A DNA stretch of 64,000 nt from Ramlibacter alkalitolerans (GCF_016722765.1 NZ_JAEQND010000005.1:310001-374000); one strand, 5' to 3'; shown: positions 30,833 to 40,118, counted from the first letter of the stretch. Notes: a model not told the origin generated them from the letters alone. Translations and numbers: made by a program.

Positions 30833-32200
30833 ATGCAGGACCGCCGGCAGTTCCAGTTCGCCGAGCTCGACCGATGGCTCAACGAGCGCCGCGTCACCGA
30901 GATCGAGTGCCTCGTGCCGGACCTCACGGGCGTCGCCCGCGGCAAGATCCTGCCGCGCGAGAAGTTCACCGAGGACCGCGGCATGCGGCTGCCCGAAGTC
31001 GTGGTGGCGATGAGCGTCACCGGGGAGTACCCCAGCGAAGGGCCGTACTTCGACGTGGTGAGCCAGAACGACGCCGACATGCACCTGGTGGCCGACCCTT
31101 CGACGGTGCGCATCGTCCCCTGGGCCGCGGACCCGACGGCGCAGGTGATCCACGACTGCTACGACCGCAACGGTCGCCTCGTCCCCTTCGCGCCGCGCGC
31201 GGTGCTGCGGCGCGTCTGCGAGCTGTTCGACCGCAAGGGCTGGGTGCCGGTCGTGGCGCCGGAACTGGAGTTCTACCTGGTCGCCCGCAACACCGACCCC
31301 GACCAGCCCCTGAAGGCGCCCATCGGGCGCAGCGGCCGCGCCGAAACCTCGCGCCAGGCCTACTCCATCGACGCCGTCAACGAGTTCGACCCGCTGTTCG
31401 AGGACGTCTACGACTACTGCGACAAGATGGAGCTGAACGTGGACACGCTGATCCACGAGGTCGGCGCCGGGCAGATGGAGATCAACTTCTTCCACGCCGC
31501 GCCGCTCGCGCTCGCCGACGAAGTCTTCCTGTTCAAGCGCACGGTGCGCGAGGCGGCGCTGCGGCACGACATGTACGCCACCTTCATGGCCAAGCCGGTC
31601 GCCGGCGAACCGGGCAGCGCGATGCACGTGCACCAGAGCCTGGTGGGCAAGGAGGACGAGCGCAACCTGTTCAGCAACGAGGACGGCACGCCCAGCAAGG
31701 AGTTCTACTGGTACATCGGCGGGCTGCAGAAGTACATTCCCGCCGCGATGGCGCTGTTCGCGCCGTACGTGAACAGCTACCGGCGGCTCGCCCGCTTCAC
31801 CGCCGCCCCGATCAACATCCAGTGGGGCGTGGACAACCGCACGGTGGGCATCCGCTCGCCGGTCTCGACGCCGCAGGCGCGTCGGGTGGAGAACCGGGTG
31901 ATCGGCGCCGATGCCAACCCCTACGTCGCCCTGGCGGCCACGCTGGCCTGCGGCTACCTGGGGATCGAGCAGCGCATCGAACCCACGCCGGAGTGCAAGG
32001 GCAACGCCTACCAGAGCGCTTTCGAGCTGCCGCGCAGCCTGGGCGAAGCCGTGTCGCTGCTGCGCGCCGCACCGGACCTGGCGGAGGTCCTGGGCAAGGA
32101 GTTCGTGACCGTCTACACCGAAATCAAGGACCTCGAGCACGAGGAATTCATGCGGGTGATCTCGCCCTGGGAGCGCGAGCACCTGCTGCTGCACGTCTGA
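30833..32200 (+). CDS. glutamine synthetase-like gamma-glutamyl-amine ligase (PuuA type)
   Basis: A 455-aa GS-fold ATP-dependent ligase. It has the conserved catalytic strand features (PELEFYLV, EVGAGQMEINF, MHVHQSL, NRTVGIRSP with the catalytic Arg, ENRVIGADANPY). It lacks the adenylylation loop Tyr context of GlnA, fitting the glutamylpolyamine synthetase group. The next gene is a class III aminotransferase, the classic pairing for polyamine use. A TAGCAT -10 at 30767-30772 precedes it. The frame is open from 30779; ATG 30797 and 30833 are both possible starts, and none has a clear ribosome site. Substrate assignment is by context. Confidence 0.85.
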   Translation: MQDRRQFQFAELDRWLNERRVTEIECLVPDLTGVARGKILPREKFTEDRGMRLPEVVVAMSVTGEYPSEGPYFDVVSQNDADMHLVADPSTVRIVPWAADPTAQVIHDCYDRNGRLVPFAPRAVLRRVCELFDRKGWVPVVAPELEFYLVARNTDPDQPLKAPIGRSGRAETSRQAYSIDAVNEFDPLFEDVYDYCDKMELNVDTLIHEVGAGQMEINFFHAAPLALADEVFLFKRTVREAALRHDMYATFMAKPVAGEPGSAMHVHQSLVGKEDERNLFSNEDGTPSKEFYWYIGGLQKYIPAAMALFAPYVNSYRRLARFTAAPINIQWGVDNRTVGIRSPVSTPQARRVENRVIGADANPYVALAATLACGYLGIEQRIEPTPECKGNAYQSAFELPRSLGEAVSLLRAAPDLAEVLGKEFVTVYTEIKDLEHEEFMRVISPWEREHLLLHV

Positions 32201-32214
32201 CCGCAGGAGCCGCC

Positions 32215-33648
32215 ATGACCGCCAATCCGCCCCCGGCCCGCATCGGCGCGCCGCCCTTCGCCGGCCGCACCACCCGCGAGTGGCAGGCCGCCGATGCCTC
32301 GCACTTCCTGCATCCGTTCACCGACCACCAGGCGCTGGCCAGCAAGGGCGTGCGCGTGATCACGCGCGGCGAAGGCGTGTACGTGTGGGACAGCGAGGGC
32401 CAGCGCATCCTCGACGCGATGTCGGGCCTGTGGTGCGTCAACGTGGGTTACGGACAGGAGTCCCTGATCGAGGCGGCGACGCAGCAGATGCGCACGCTGC
32501 CCTACTACAACGCCTTCTTCCAGACCACCACGCCGGCGGCCACCGCGCTGGCCGAGCGGCTCGCGGCGCGGACACCGGAGTCGTTCCGCCACGCCTTCTT
32601 CTGCGGCTCCGGCTCGGAGGCGAACGACACCGTGATCCGGCTGGTGCGCCGCTACTGGGACCTGATGGGGCAGCCGCAGCGCAAGGTGATCATCTCGCGC
32701 CTGAATGCGTACCACGGCTCGACGATGGCCGCCGCGTCGCTCGGCGGCATGAGCGCCATGCATGCGCAGGGCGGCCTGCCCATTCCGGGCATCGTGCACA
32801 TCGACCAGCCGCATTACTGGGCCCATCGCCACGGGGCCGCGCAGGGGCTGGACCGCGAGGCCTTCGGCCTGCTGGCGGCCCGCTGGCTGGAGGACAAGAT
32901 CGCCGAAGTCGGCGCCGGGAACGTCGCCGCCTTCATCGGCGAGCCGGTGCAGGGTGCCGGCGGCGTGATCGTGCCGCCTTCGACCTACTGGCCCGAGATC
33001 CAGCGCATCTGCGACCGCCACGGCATCCTGCTGGTGAGCGACGAAGTCGTCTGCGGCTTCGGGCGCACCGGCCAGTGGTGGGGCTGCGAGACCTTCGGCA
33101 CGAAGCCGGACCTCCTCACCTTCGCCAAGGGCGTGACCAGCGGCTATGTGCCGCTGGGCGGCGTGATGGTGGGCGAGCGCGTCGCCCGGCTGCTGATCGA
33201 GCAGGGCGGCGAGTTCGAGCACGGCTACACGTATTCGGGCCACCCGGTGGCCTGCGCCGTCGGCCTGGCGAACCTGGACCTGATCGAGCGCGAGGACCTG
33301 GTGGCGCGCGTGCGCGAGGACACCGGCCCCTATCTCGCGCAGCAACTCGCAACACTGATGGAGCACCCGATGGTGGGCGAGGTGCAGAGCTGCGGCCTGA
33401 TGGCCGCCGTGCAGCTATGCCGCAACGTGCCCCTGCGCGAGGCCTTCGCGCCGGAGATCGCGATCGGCATGGTGTGCCGCCGGCACTGCTTCGACAACGG
33501 GCTGGTGATGCGGGCCGTGGGCGACCGCATGATCGTGGCGCCGCCGCTGGTGATCACGCGCGGGCAGATCGACGAGATGTTCGCCCTGGTCCGGCAGGCG
33601 CTGGACCGCACGCTGGCGGAAGCGCGTGCGGCGGGGTGGCTGTCCTGA
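32215..33648 (+). CDS. class III aminotransferase (putrescine/diamine type)
   Basis: A 477-aa PLP enzyme of the class III family. The Schiff-base Lys lies in FAKGVTSGYVPLGGVMVG; SGSEANDT, the YHGSTMAAASLGG helix, GEPVQGAGG and DEVVCGFGRTG are present. The N-terminal HFLHPFTDHQAL stretch is typical of SpuC-like omega-amino acid:pyruvate and putrescine aminotransferases. AGGAG lies six bases before the ATG, and the start is 14 bp after the ligase stop, so both are one operon, probably for polyamine or beta-alanine metabolism. Confidence 0.88.
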   Translation: MTANPPPARIGAPPFAGRTTREWQAADASHFLHPFTDHQALASKGVRVITRGEGVYVWDSEGQRILDAMSGLWCVNVGYGQESLIEAATQQMRTLPYYNAFFQTTTPAATALAERLAARTPESFRHAFFCGSGSEANDTVIRLVRRYWDLMGQPQRKVIISRLNAYHGSTMAAASLGGMSAMHAQGGLPIPGIVHIDQPHYWAHRHGAAQGLDREAFGLLAARWLEDKIAEVGAGNVAAFIGEPVQGAGGVIVPPSTYWPEIQRICDRHGILLVSDEVVCGFGRTGQWWGCETFGTKPDLLTFAKGVTSGYVPLGGVMVGERVARLLIEQGGEFEHGYTYSGHPVACAVGLANLDLIEREDLVARVREDTGPYLAQQLATLMEHPMVGEVQSCGLMAAVQLCRNVPLREAFAPEIAIGMVCRRHCFDNGLVMRAVGDRMIVAPPLVITRGQIDEMFALVRQALDRTLAEARAAGWLS

Positions 33649-33659
33649 ATCGATAGGCT

Positions 33660-33989
33660 TCAGGCGGCCTGCCGGGCTTCCAGCTTCACCCGGGCCGGCC
33701 CGGCCGGCTGGATGCAGCCGGCAGCGTGCAGCAGCCGCACCGCGTGCCGCAGCCGCTCGCGCGCCTCGTGGCGCAGGCACGCCGCCTCGCGCAGCAGGGA
33801 CGGCGAAGGCCCTGCGCTCACCCCGCGCTCGTAGCGCGCCCAGGTGTCGTGCACGTCGCGTTCGATCAGGCGGGCGGCGGCATCGGCCGCCTTCCACGCG
33901 TCGTAGGCGTCGTCGATCGGGTCCACGACACGGATCTCGTCGGACCCTTCCGGCCGCGCCCGCTGCGCGCTGCTCCACACTTTTGCCAT
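33660..33989 (-). CDS. small conserved protein, DDAYDAWKAADAAAR family, copy 1
   Basis: A 109-aa soluble protein of unknown function. The core VDPIDDAYDAWKAADAAAR... and the C-terminal RHAVRLLHAAGCIQPAG are shared with copy 2 at 35055 across about 80 residues. The predicted content is two to three amphipathic helices. Two in-frame ATG codons (33995, 33989) are possible; neither has a strong ribosome site. It is convergent with the aminotransferase. About 150 bp upstream is a sigma-54-like promoter identical over 15 bases to that of copy 2. Confidence 0.65.
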   Translation of the reverse strand: MAKVWSSAQRARPEGSDEIRVVDPIDDAYDAWKAADAAARLIERDVHDTWARYERGVSAGPSPSLLREAACLRHEARERLRHAVRLLHAAGCIQPAGPARVKLEARQAA

Positions 33990-34137
33990 TCTCATGCCAG
34001 GTCCGATCTCGGTGAAAGGTGGGGCAGATGCCGGTGAGCCATCTGCCCCTGCAAGACCCCGGAATGAACCGGGGCCTGTGCAACGGGTTGCCCGCAGGCA
34101 CTTCACGCGCCGCTGGCTGATCTGTTGCAAGAGCTCA

Positions 34138-34153
34138 TGCAAGCATCGGGCCT
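34138..34153 (-). promoter_or_regulatory. sigma-54-like promoter of paralogue copy 1
   Basis: Minus strand AGGCCCGATGCTTGCA fits YGGCACG-N4-TTGCW with ten bases between GG and GC and one mismatch in the -24 half. The same 18-mer (GGCAGGCCCGATGCTTGC) occurs before copy 2, while flanking sequence has diverged. The 283-bp gap 33990-34272 otherwise holds only two short inverted repeats (GGGGCAGATG/CATCTGCCCC near 34022-34052 and CCCCGG/CCGGGG). Confidence 0.6.
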
Positions 34154-34272
34154 GCCTGGGCCGGTGGCTTTCGCGCCGGTTTCCGCGGCCTTGGCGGGGA
34201 AAGTCTGGGGAAATGGGGAACCCGGTCTGGGTGATTAACCCCAATCGGACAGCGCGGCGATCCGCCGGCCGC

Positions 34273-34893
34273 TTACTCTCGCGCGGAGCTGGCGCACGCG
34301 CGAGCGCCGGCGCGGGAGGGGTACGTGCCCGTGGGCCCGGCGCCATCCTCGTCGTCCAGCGTCTCGGCATGCGCGGCGCGGATCTGCTCGTAGAAGCCGC
34401 GCGCTTCCGGTGGCTGGAACAGATGGCGCGGATAGCCGCAGAAGAGTGACGCATCACTTTCGGCGAGCAGCGCGTTCCACAGGCTTTCCAGGTGGACGGC
34501 ATCGGCGTACCGGCCGCGCTCGCACAGCACGCCGACCATCTCGCCATAGGCTGCCACGCGCTTGTGACCCGTGGCCAGGCTGGCGAGGGCCGCGCCCACG
34601 ACCTCACGGAAGCGGGCCTCGTCGGGACGGCCGGCCAGGCACAGGCTGTCGAGGGTGGCCTCCGCATCCAGCACCAGCAGTTCGCCGCGGTCCGGCCCGA
34701 AGGGTCTTCCATGGACATGGCAGCGGTGCAGCTCGATGGTGAGATCGTGCGCCAGTTCCGGCCTGGCGATCACCAGCGCCGGGTGGCCCGCGCGCAGGGC
34801 AGCCTCGACGTAGCCCGTGACGCTCGCACGCACCGCACCCGCGTCCCGATAGAAAAGGACGGTGTGCCGGCAAGTGTGGAAATCGGGGGCCAT
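34273..34893 (-). CDS. MEDS-domain sensory protein
   Basis: A 206-aa protein matching the MEDS/DcmR sensory domain: HTVLFYRDAGAVRASVTGYV start, an AGHPALVIARPE strand, GELLVLDAEATL and an AYGEMVGVLCERG loop. The domain is a RecA/KaiC-like fold without a Walker A motif, thought to bind hydrocarbon or sense small ligands. No HTH or kinase domain is fused, and the last 20 residues are Ala/Arg-rich. It sits between the two paralogous small genes on the same strand. A double-KaiC ATPase 5 kb away belongs to the same broad fold group. Confidence 0.8.
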   Translation of the reverse strand: MAPDFHTCRHTVLFYRDAGAVRASVTGYVEAALRAGHPALVIARPELAHDLTIELHRCHVHGRPFGPDRGELLVLDAEATLDSLCLAGRPDEARFREVVGAALASLATGHKRVAAYGEMVGVLCERGRYADAVHLESLWNALLAESDASLFCGYPRHLFQPPEARGFYEQIRAAHAETLDDEDGAGPTGTYPSRAGARACASSARE

Positions 34894-35054
34894 CAGGGCC
34901 TGTCGCTTGCTCCGGGGTCGGGAGGTTCGGGGGCGGGCGGTCCGGGAAGACCGGCTGGCTCGCCTCGGGGGTGATGCGGCTTCCGGGCGAGTCGAAAGGC
35001 CGATCGGCGGCGTTGGCGTCGCACCGTGGGTGCTTCCTGCCGCCTGCGGTGAGC

Positions 35055-35456
35055 CTAACTCGCGCCGCAGGCGGGGCCCTGTAGGACGGAGGCGCCAGGA
35101 TGTTCGGCCGGCGGGTGCCCTCCCGCTGGGGCAGCCGGGCGCGGGCGGGCCGCCCTGGTCCGCCCTGCCGTCAGGCCGGCTGGCTGGATATGGCCTGCGT
35201 CATGCAGCAGGACGATCGCATGCTTCAGCTTCTCGATGGCGATCTGGCGCAGGTAGGCCAGCTCGCGCAGCTGGTCCCTGGCGGGCGGGGTGCCCTCGCC
35301 GCGGTCGTGGCGCAGCCAGGCTTCGCCCACCGCGCGCTCGGTGGCGCGCGCGGCTGCATCGGCCGCCTTCCAGGCGTCGTAGGCGTCGTCGACCGGGTCG
35401 TGGATGCGCAGCGCATCCGATGCGTTCCTTTCCGCCGCCGCTGTCCTGGTCCACAT
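35055..35456 (-). CDS. small conserved protein, DDAYDAWKAADAAAR family, copy 2
   Basis: A 133-aa paralogue of the gene at 33660. The shared core HDPVDDAYDAWKAADAAAR and KHAIVLLHDAGHIQPAG flank a middle part with conserved Arg/Leu spacing. The C-terminal 35 residues are a Pro/Ala-rich tail absent in copy 1. The ATG at 35456 lies 78 bp downstream of its sigma-54-like element. The gene is divergent from the J-domain protein. No family name recognised. Confidence 0.65.
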   Translation of the reverse strand: MWTRTAAAERNASDALRIHDPVDDAYDAWKAADAAARATERAVGEAWLRHDRGEGTPPARDQLRELAYLRQIAIEKLKHAIVLLHDAGHIQPAGLTAGRTRAARPRPAAPAGGHPPAEHPGASVLQGPACGAS

Positions 35457-35532
35457 GTGCGCCTCGCTCGTTGTCGTGCCTCGGTCCCCGGCCGCGCATG
35501 CGCGCCGCCGGCCTGGTGTGTCGCAAGGGACA

Positions 35533-35548
35533 CGCAAGCATCGGGCCT
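35533..35548 (-). promoter_or_regulatory. sigma-54-like promoter of paralogue copy 2
   Basis: Minus strand AGGCCCGATGCTTGCG, matching the copy 1 element in 15 of 16 bases and followed by a similar CTTGCRACA stretch. Spacing between GG and GC is ten bases. Confidence 0.6.
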
Positions 35549-35623
35549 GCCGCGCCGCCGCCCGTCCCCTGGCAGTCGGTCCGGGGGCTGCACCACAATG
35601 ACGTTTCCCCGCCGCATCGCAGC

Positions 35624-36721
35624 ATGTCCCGCCTTCCCACCCTTCACATCGCACCCGCCAGCACCGGTGCCGCCCTGGGCCCGCAGCAGAAACGCTTCAA
35701 CACCCTGATCCGCCAGATCGAGCAGGCGCGGGCGACGCTGGCGAGCTGGAACGAGAACATCCCGCTGTACCGCCAGGCGCACGGGGAGATGCTGGCGCCG
35801 CTGCGGCGCGAACTGCAGGCGAGCTCGCGGCAGTGGCTGTCCGCCCTGGACGCCCTGTGCGACGGGCCCGGCTGGACCCGGACCGAGCGCGCCACGCTGC
35901 GCGACCTGATCTGCGAGACCGCCTCGGCCATGCTCGGCGCGGGCGAGGACGACGACACGATCAAGGCCCTGTTCGACAAGCACTCGGAGGTGGACTTCGC
36001 GACGGAGCAGCGCGAGATCACCCTCGCCATGAAGGACTTCGCCGAGGAAATGACCGGCCTCGACCTCGGCGACGACGAGGGGATCGAGGACGAGGACGCG
36101 CTGCGCGCACGCGTGCGCAAGGCCATGGAGGAACGCGACGCGGCCGAGGAAGCCCGGCGCGCATCGAAGCCGGCGCGCAAGAAGAGCGCGGCGCAGCAGA
36201 GGCGCGACGCCGAGGCGCAGCAGGCCACGCAGTCGGTGCGCGAGATCTACCGCAAGCTGGCCAGTTCGCTGCACCCGGACCGCGAGACCGACGAAGGCGA
36301 GCGCGCCGCCAAGACCGAGCTGATGCAGCAGGTGAACCAGGCCTACGCCGCCGGCGACCTGCTGGCGCTGCTGGAACTGCAGTTGCGCATCGAGCAGATC
36401 GATGCGAACCACGTCGCCGGCGCGAGCGAGGCGCGACTCAAGCACTACAACAAGGTGCTGGCGGAGCAGCTGGCCGAACTCAGGCAGGAGATCGAGGACG
36501 CCCAGGTCGCCTGGAGCGTCGAATTCAACGTGCCGCCCTTCATGCATCGGGACCCGCGCCGGCTGGGCGACGAGCTGGAACGCACCCGGCGCGCCTGGCG
36601 CGGGGAGCTGGCCCGCCTGGAAAAGGATGTACGCCTGTTCGCCGACGTGGCGGCGACCAGGCGCTGGCTCAAGCGCCAGCGGGCGCGGCTGGCCGAGGAC
36701 GATCTCGACCTGCCGTTCTGA
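35624..36721 (+). CDS. J-domain-like protein
   Basis: A 365-aa soluble, highly charged protein. The J-domain-like core at about residues 205-265 contains the HPD tripeptide (REIYRKLASSLHPDRETDE) and a following helix with VNQAYAAGDL. N- and C-terminal parts are long helices likely to form coiled coils. HPD is needed to stimulate DnaK ATPase, so it may be a specialised co-chaperone; partner unknown. The start ATG at 35624 is the family-like beginning; the frame stays open 254 codons upstream, without ribosome site, across the divergent gene. Divergent from paralogue copy 2. Confidence 0.75.
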   Translation: MSRLPTLHIAPASTGAALGPQQKRFNTLIRQIEQARATLASWNENIPLYRQAHGEMLAPLRRELQASSRQWLSALDALCDGPGWTRTERATLRDLICETASAMLGAGEDDDTIKALFDKHSEVDFATEQREITLAMKDFAEEMTGLDLGDDEGIEDEDALRARVRKAMEERDAAEEARRASKPARKKSAAQQRRDAEAQQATQSVREIYRKLASSLHPDRETDEGERAAKTELMQQVNQAYAAGDLLALLELQLRIEQIDANHVAGASEARLKHYNKVLAEQLAELRQEIEDAQVAWSVEFNVPPFMHRDPRRLGDELERTRRAWRGELARLEKDVRLFADVAATRRWLKRQRARLAEDDLDLPF

Positions 36722-36758
36722 GCGCGCACGCTTAGGTTCGGTTTTTTCTGAGCAACCT

Positions 36759-36778
36759 GCAGCAGACCGCTGCTTTTT
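36759..36778 (+). terminator. weak terminator after the J-domain gene
   Basis: GCAGC...GCTGC stem (36759-36763/36769-36773) followed by five T residues. The stem is only five pairs. Confidence 0.4.
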
Positions 36779-36834
36779 CCTGGGGCCTCGCGGCACTACC
36801 CTGGGTCGCCTGACTGTTCCGCATAGGAGACCCC

Positions 36835-37782
36835 ATGAGAAAGACCCTCGCCCTGTTCGCTGTCGTCCTCACCCTGGGACTGACGCTGGGCCTCGACGCC
36901 GAGGCCCGGCGCCTGGGCGGCGGCAAGTCCGCCGGGATGCAGCGGCAAAGCGTGACCGCGCCGGCCCACAACAGCGGTGCCGCTGGCAGCCCCGGAACGG
37001 CCGCCCCGGCCGCCGGCGTCCCCGCGGCCGCTGCCGTTCCCGGCGCCGCTGCGGCCACGGCCAAGCGCAGCTGGATGGGGCCGGTCGCCGGTCTCGCGGC
37101 AGGATTGGGCATCGCGGCGCTGGCCTCGCACTTCGGCTTCGGCGAAGCCCTGGCCAACATGCTCACGATGGCGCTGCTCGCGATGGCGGTGCTGTTCGTG
37201 ATCGGCCTGGTGCTGCGCAAGCGCGCCGCGAGCCAGGGCGGGGCGCTGGCCGGCGCCGGCGGTTCGGGTGGCCTGCTGCGCCAGCAGCCGCAGGACGCCG
37301 CCTTCCGTGACGCGCGGCCTGCCATGCCCGCCGGTGGCGCATCGGTCATCGGCTCGCGCCTCGGTGGCACGGGCCAGCCCCTCGCCGGCGCGGGTGCGAC
37401 GGGCCACATCCCGGCGGGCTTCGACGTCGCTGCGTTCGAACGCAATGCGCGCGACCAGTTCATGGCGCTGCAGGCGGCCAACGACGCCAGGGACCTGGAG
37501 CGCCTGCGCGACTACCTGTCGCCGGAGCTGTTCGACGAAGCTCGCGCGGAGATCGCCGGTCGCGGCGACGCGCCGCAGAAGACCGAGGTGTTCGGCCTGA
37601 ACGCGCAGGTGCTCGACGTCGCCGAGGAGGACGCGCGCTACGTCGTGAGCGTGCGCTTCACCGGCAGCGTGCGGGAAGAGGCGGCGGCGATGCCGGAAGA
37701 CCTGCACGAGGTGTGGCACCTGACCAAGCCGAAGAGCGGCATGGGCGGATGGGTGATCGCCGGGATCCAGCAGGAGGGGTAG
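36835..37782 (+). CDS. Tim44-like domain membrane protein
   Basis: A 315-aa protein with a signal sequence (1-23), an Ala/Pro/Gly-rich linker, two hydrophobic segments (about 80-125) and a C-terminal Tim44-like alpha/beta domain (about 200-313: FERNARDQFMALQAANDARDLERLRDYLSPELF...). The Tim44-like fold binds membranes or peptides. Bacterial forms are conserved in Burkholderiales, but the role is unknown. AGGAG lies five bases before the ATG. A family C repeat follows. Confidence 0.85.
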   Translation: MRKTLALFAVVLTLGLTLGLDAEARRLGGGKSAGMQRQSVTAPAHNSGAAGSPGTAAPAAGVPAAAAVPGAAAATAKRSWMGPVAGLAAGLGIAALASHFGFGEALANMLTMALLAMAVLFVIGLVLRKRAASQGGALAGAGGSGGLLRQQPQDAAFRDARPAMPAGGASVIGSRLGGTGQPLAGAGATGHIPAGFDVAAFERNARDQFMALQAANDARDLERLRDYLSPELFDEARAEIAGRGDAPQKTEVFGLNAQVLDVAEEDARYVVSVRFTGSVREEAAAMPEDLHEVWHLTKPKSGMGGWVIAGIQQEG

Positions 37783-37799
37783 GTAAAGGCCGGGGGCAG

Positions 37800-37838
37800 C
37801 CCTCACCCCGGCCCTCTCCCAGGGGGAGAGGGAGAGGG
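37800..37838. repeat. family C repeat
   Basis: CCCTCACCCCGGCCCTCTCCC followed by GGGGGAGAGGG. Relatives at 46075, 49723 (inside minC) and 62258. Confidence 0.75.
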
Positions 37839-37839
37839 A

Positions 37840-38727
37840 TCAGTGCTTCGACGCTTCCACCAGCTGCAGCACCAGCGGGTGATGGATGCGCCGCTCCGCC
37901 GAGATCAGGTGGAAGTGCTCCACCACCTCCGGGGTTTCGCCGAGCAGGCGCATGCGCTTGTCCTGCAGCAGTTCCTCCTGCGACCAGCGCGAAGCAGGGA
38001 AGGCGCCCATGCCGCTGCGGCCGAAGGCGGCGAGCAGGGCGCTGTCCTCGAACTCGCCGGCGATGTGCGGGCGCAGGCCCTGGCGCTCGAACCACTGGTC
38101 CAGCCGCGCGCGCACGGCGGCATGGTGCGTGGGCAGCAGCACCGGCAGCTCGCCGAGGCAGGCGGGGAAGGGCTGCCGGCACTTCCTTGAGACCTCGGCC
38201 GGCGCGTACCAGGCCATCGGCGCCTCGCCCAGTGCATGGCCGTACAGGCGCAGGTTGGGATTGGGCGGCGCCGGCCGGTCCGACAGCACCGCGTCGAGCC
38301 GGTGCAGCGCGAGGTCCGCCAGCAGGCGATCGAATTCGTCCTCGTGGCACAGCAGGCGCACGCGCGCATCCTCCAGCGCCGGCTGCAGCAGGTGCCGCAC
38401 CACCAGCTTGGGCAGGCCGTCGGAGATGCCCACGGCCAGCCGCAGCCCCTGGCCGGTGGCGGCGTCGCGCACGGCGGCGGGCACCTGTTCGCCGAGCTGG
38501 AAGATCTGGTCGGCGAGCGCCATCGCCGCCACGCCGGCCTCGGTCAGCACGATGCCGCGGCCGGACGGCTTGAACAGGGAATATCCCAGCGACTGCTCCA
38601 GCGCGCGCACCTGCGCGCTCACCGTCTGCACCGCCATGTCCAGCCGCTGCGCCGCGCGCGCCATGCCGCCTTCCTTCGCGACGACCCAGAAGTAGTGCAG
38701 GTGGCGGTAGTTGAGGGGCGTGGACAT
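37840..38727 (-). CDS. LysR-family regulator, NhaR-like
   Basis: A 295-aa LysR-type regulator with an N-terminal winged helix-turn-helix (about 5-64, NYRHLHYFWVVAKEGGMARAA opening typical of NhaR) and a substrate-binding effector domain. NhaR proteins respond to Na+ and activate nhaA. Here the divergent neighbour is an MFS transporter 52 bp away, which is the likely target. No nhaA in the window. Confidence 0.85.
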   Translation of the reverse strand: MSTPLNYRHLHYFWVVAKEGGMARAAQRLDMAVQTVSAQVRALEQSLGYSLFKPSGRGIVLTEAGVAAMALADQIFQLGEQVPAAVRDAATGQGLRLAVGISDGLPKLVVRHLLQPALEDARVRLLCHEDEFDRLLADLALHRLDAVLSDRPAPPNPNLRLYGHALGEAPMAWYAPAEVSRKCRQPFPACLGELPVLLPTHHAAVRARLDQWFERQGLRPHIAGEFEDSALLAAFGRSGMGAFPASRWSQEELLQDKRMRLLGETPEVVEHFHLISAERRIHHPLVLQLVEASKH

Positions 38728-38779
38728 GGGGGGGAGTGTGCCGCGGAGGGCCGACCCGCAGCTCCACTATGCTGCGCAC

Positions 38780-39982
38780 ATGACGGTGAACCCGCAGCCC
38801 TCCGCTTCCCTCGCCCAGCGCTCGCTCTGGTCCGTCTTCCTGCCCCTGCTGCCCTTCATGCTGTCGGTGTTCGACGGCTTCCTGGCCATGGGGATGGCGC
38901 TGCCGGTGCTGCCACGGCACGTGCACGACGTGCTGGGGCAGGGCACGGTGATGGTGGGCGTGGTGATGGGATGCCAGTACGCATCCTCGCTGTTCGGGCG
39001 GATGTGGGCCGGCGGTCTGTCGGATGCACGCGGGCCGCGGCGGGCGGCGCTGTGCGGGCTGGCAACCGCCTGCGCGGTGGGCCTGCTGTACCTGGCTTCG
39101 GCGCCGCTCGCGCTGTCGTCGCCCGCGCTGTCGCTCGGCCTGCTGATGGTCGGGCGGCTGCTGACCGGGATCGCCGAGAGCTTCCTCGTCACGGGCACCA
39201 TGGCCTGGGCCCTGGCGCGCGTCGGCACCATGCACGCGGGCAAGGTGTTCGGCTGGATCGGCGTGGCGCTGTTCGGCGGGCTGGCGATCGGGGCGCCGAT
39301 CGGCACGGCGCTGAACGCGCAGTTCGGCCTTGCCGGCGTCGCCTGCGCGGTGCTGGCCGCCGGGCTGGTCGGCCTGGCCGGCACCAGCTTCATCGCGGCC
39401 GCGCCGCCCAGCCTGCACGCGCGGCTGCCCTTCTTCGACGTGCTCAACGCGCTCAAGCTGCCTGGGCTGGGCCTGACCCTGTGCTGCGTCGGCTACGCGA
39501 TGATCAACACCTTCGCCGTGCTGCTGTTCGTGCAGCGCGGCTGGGAGGGCGGCGCCTTCGCGCTCACCAGCATGGGCGCGGGCTTCATCGCGGCCCGGCT
39601 GCTGGTGGGGCACCTGCCCGACGTGGTCGGCGGCGCCCGCGTGGCGCTGTACTGCGTGCTGGCCGAGGCCGTGGGCCTGGCGTTGATCTGGGCCGCGCCG
39701 CACCCGGCGCTGGCGTGGCTGGGCGCCGCGCTCACCGGCGCCGGCTACGGCATCGGCTTCCAGGGCTTCGGTGTCGAAGCGGTGAAGCGCTCGCCGCCGC
39801 AAAGCCGGGGCGCGGCGATGGGCGCGTATGTGCTGTTCCAGGACATCACGATGGGCATCGCGCCGCCGCTCAACGGCTGGCTGGCCCGCGTCGCCGGTCT
39901 CGATGCGGTGTTCCTCGGCGGGGCGGTGGGCGCGCTGGGTGCGGCACTCGTCGCGGCGCTGATCCTGCGCCAGCGCGGCTGA
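38780..39982 (+). CDS. MFS transporter
   Basis: A 400-aa protein with 12 predicted helices. The loop 2-3 signature appears as GRMWAGGLSDARGPRRA. It resembles YfcJ/arabinose-efflux-like exporters. The start ATG at 38780 is downstream of the divergent regulator promoter and begins before the first helix. Substrate not predictable. A GC-rich inverted repeat (GCCGGCC...GGCCGGGC, about 39998-40020) follows the stop. Confidence 0.82.
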   Translation: MTVNPQPSASLAQRSLWSVFLPLLPFMLSVFDGFLAMGMALPVLPRHVHDVLGQGTVMVGVVMGCQYASSLFGRMWAGGLSDARGPRRAALCGLATACAVGLLYLASAPLALSSPALSLGLLMVGRLLTGIAESFLVTGTMAWALARVGTMHAGKVFGWIGVALFGGLAIGAPIGTALNAQFGLAGVACAVLAAGLVGLAGTSFIAAAPPSLHARLPFFDVLNALKLPGLGLTLCCVGYAMINTFAVLLFVQRGWEGGAFALTSMGAGFIAARLLVGHLPDVVGGARVALYCVLAEAVGLALIWAAPHPALAWLGAALTGAGYGIGFQGFGVEAVKRSPPQSRGAAMGAYVLFQDITMGIAPPLNGWLARVAGLDAVFLGGAVGALGAALVAALILRQRG

Positions 39983-40118
39983 GGCAGGCCCGCGGCAGCC
40001 GGCCGGAATGGCCGGGCGGCGCGCCACCGCAGAGCGCGCCCCTTTGCTAGGATGGTTCATTGCGCCGCTTTCACCTGCCGGGCCGAAGGTTTGAGCGAAT
40101 CCGGATGGAGGGTCTGCC

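Noticed and set aside
40049..40064. Sigma-54 promoter for the KaiC operon
   Set aside because: Only GG-N10-GC and TTGC match; the -24 half is poor, so it is mentioned only as a weak match.
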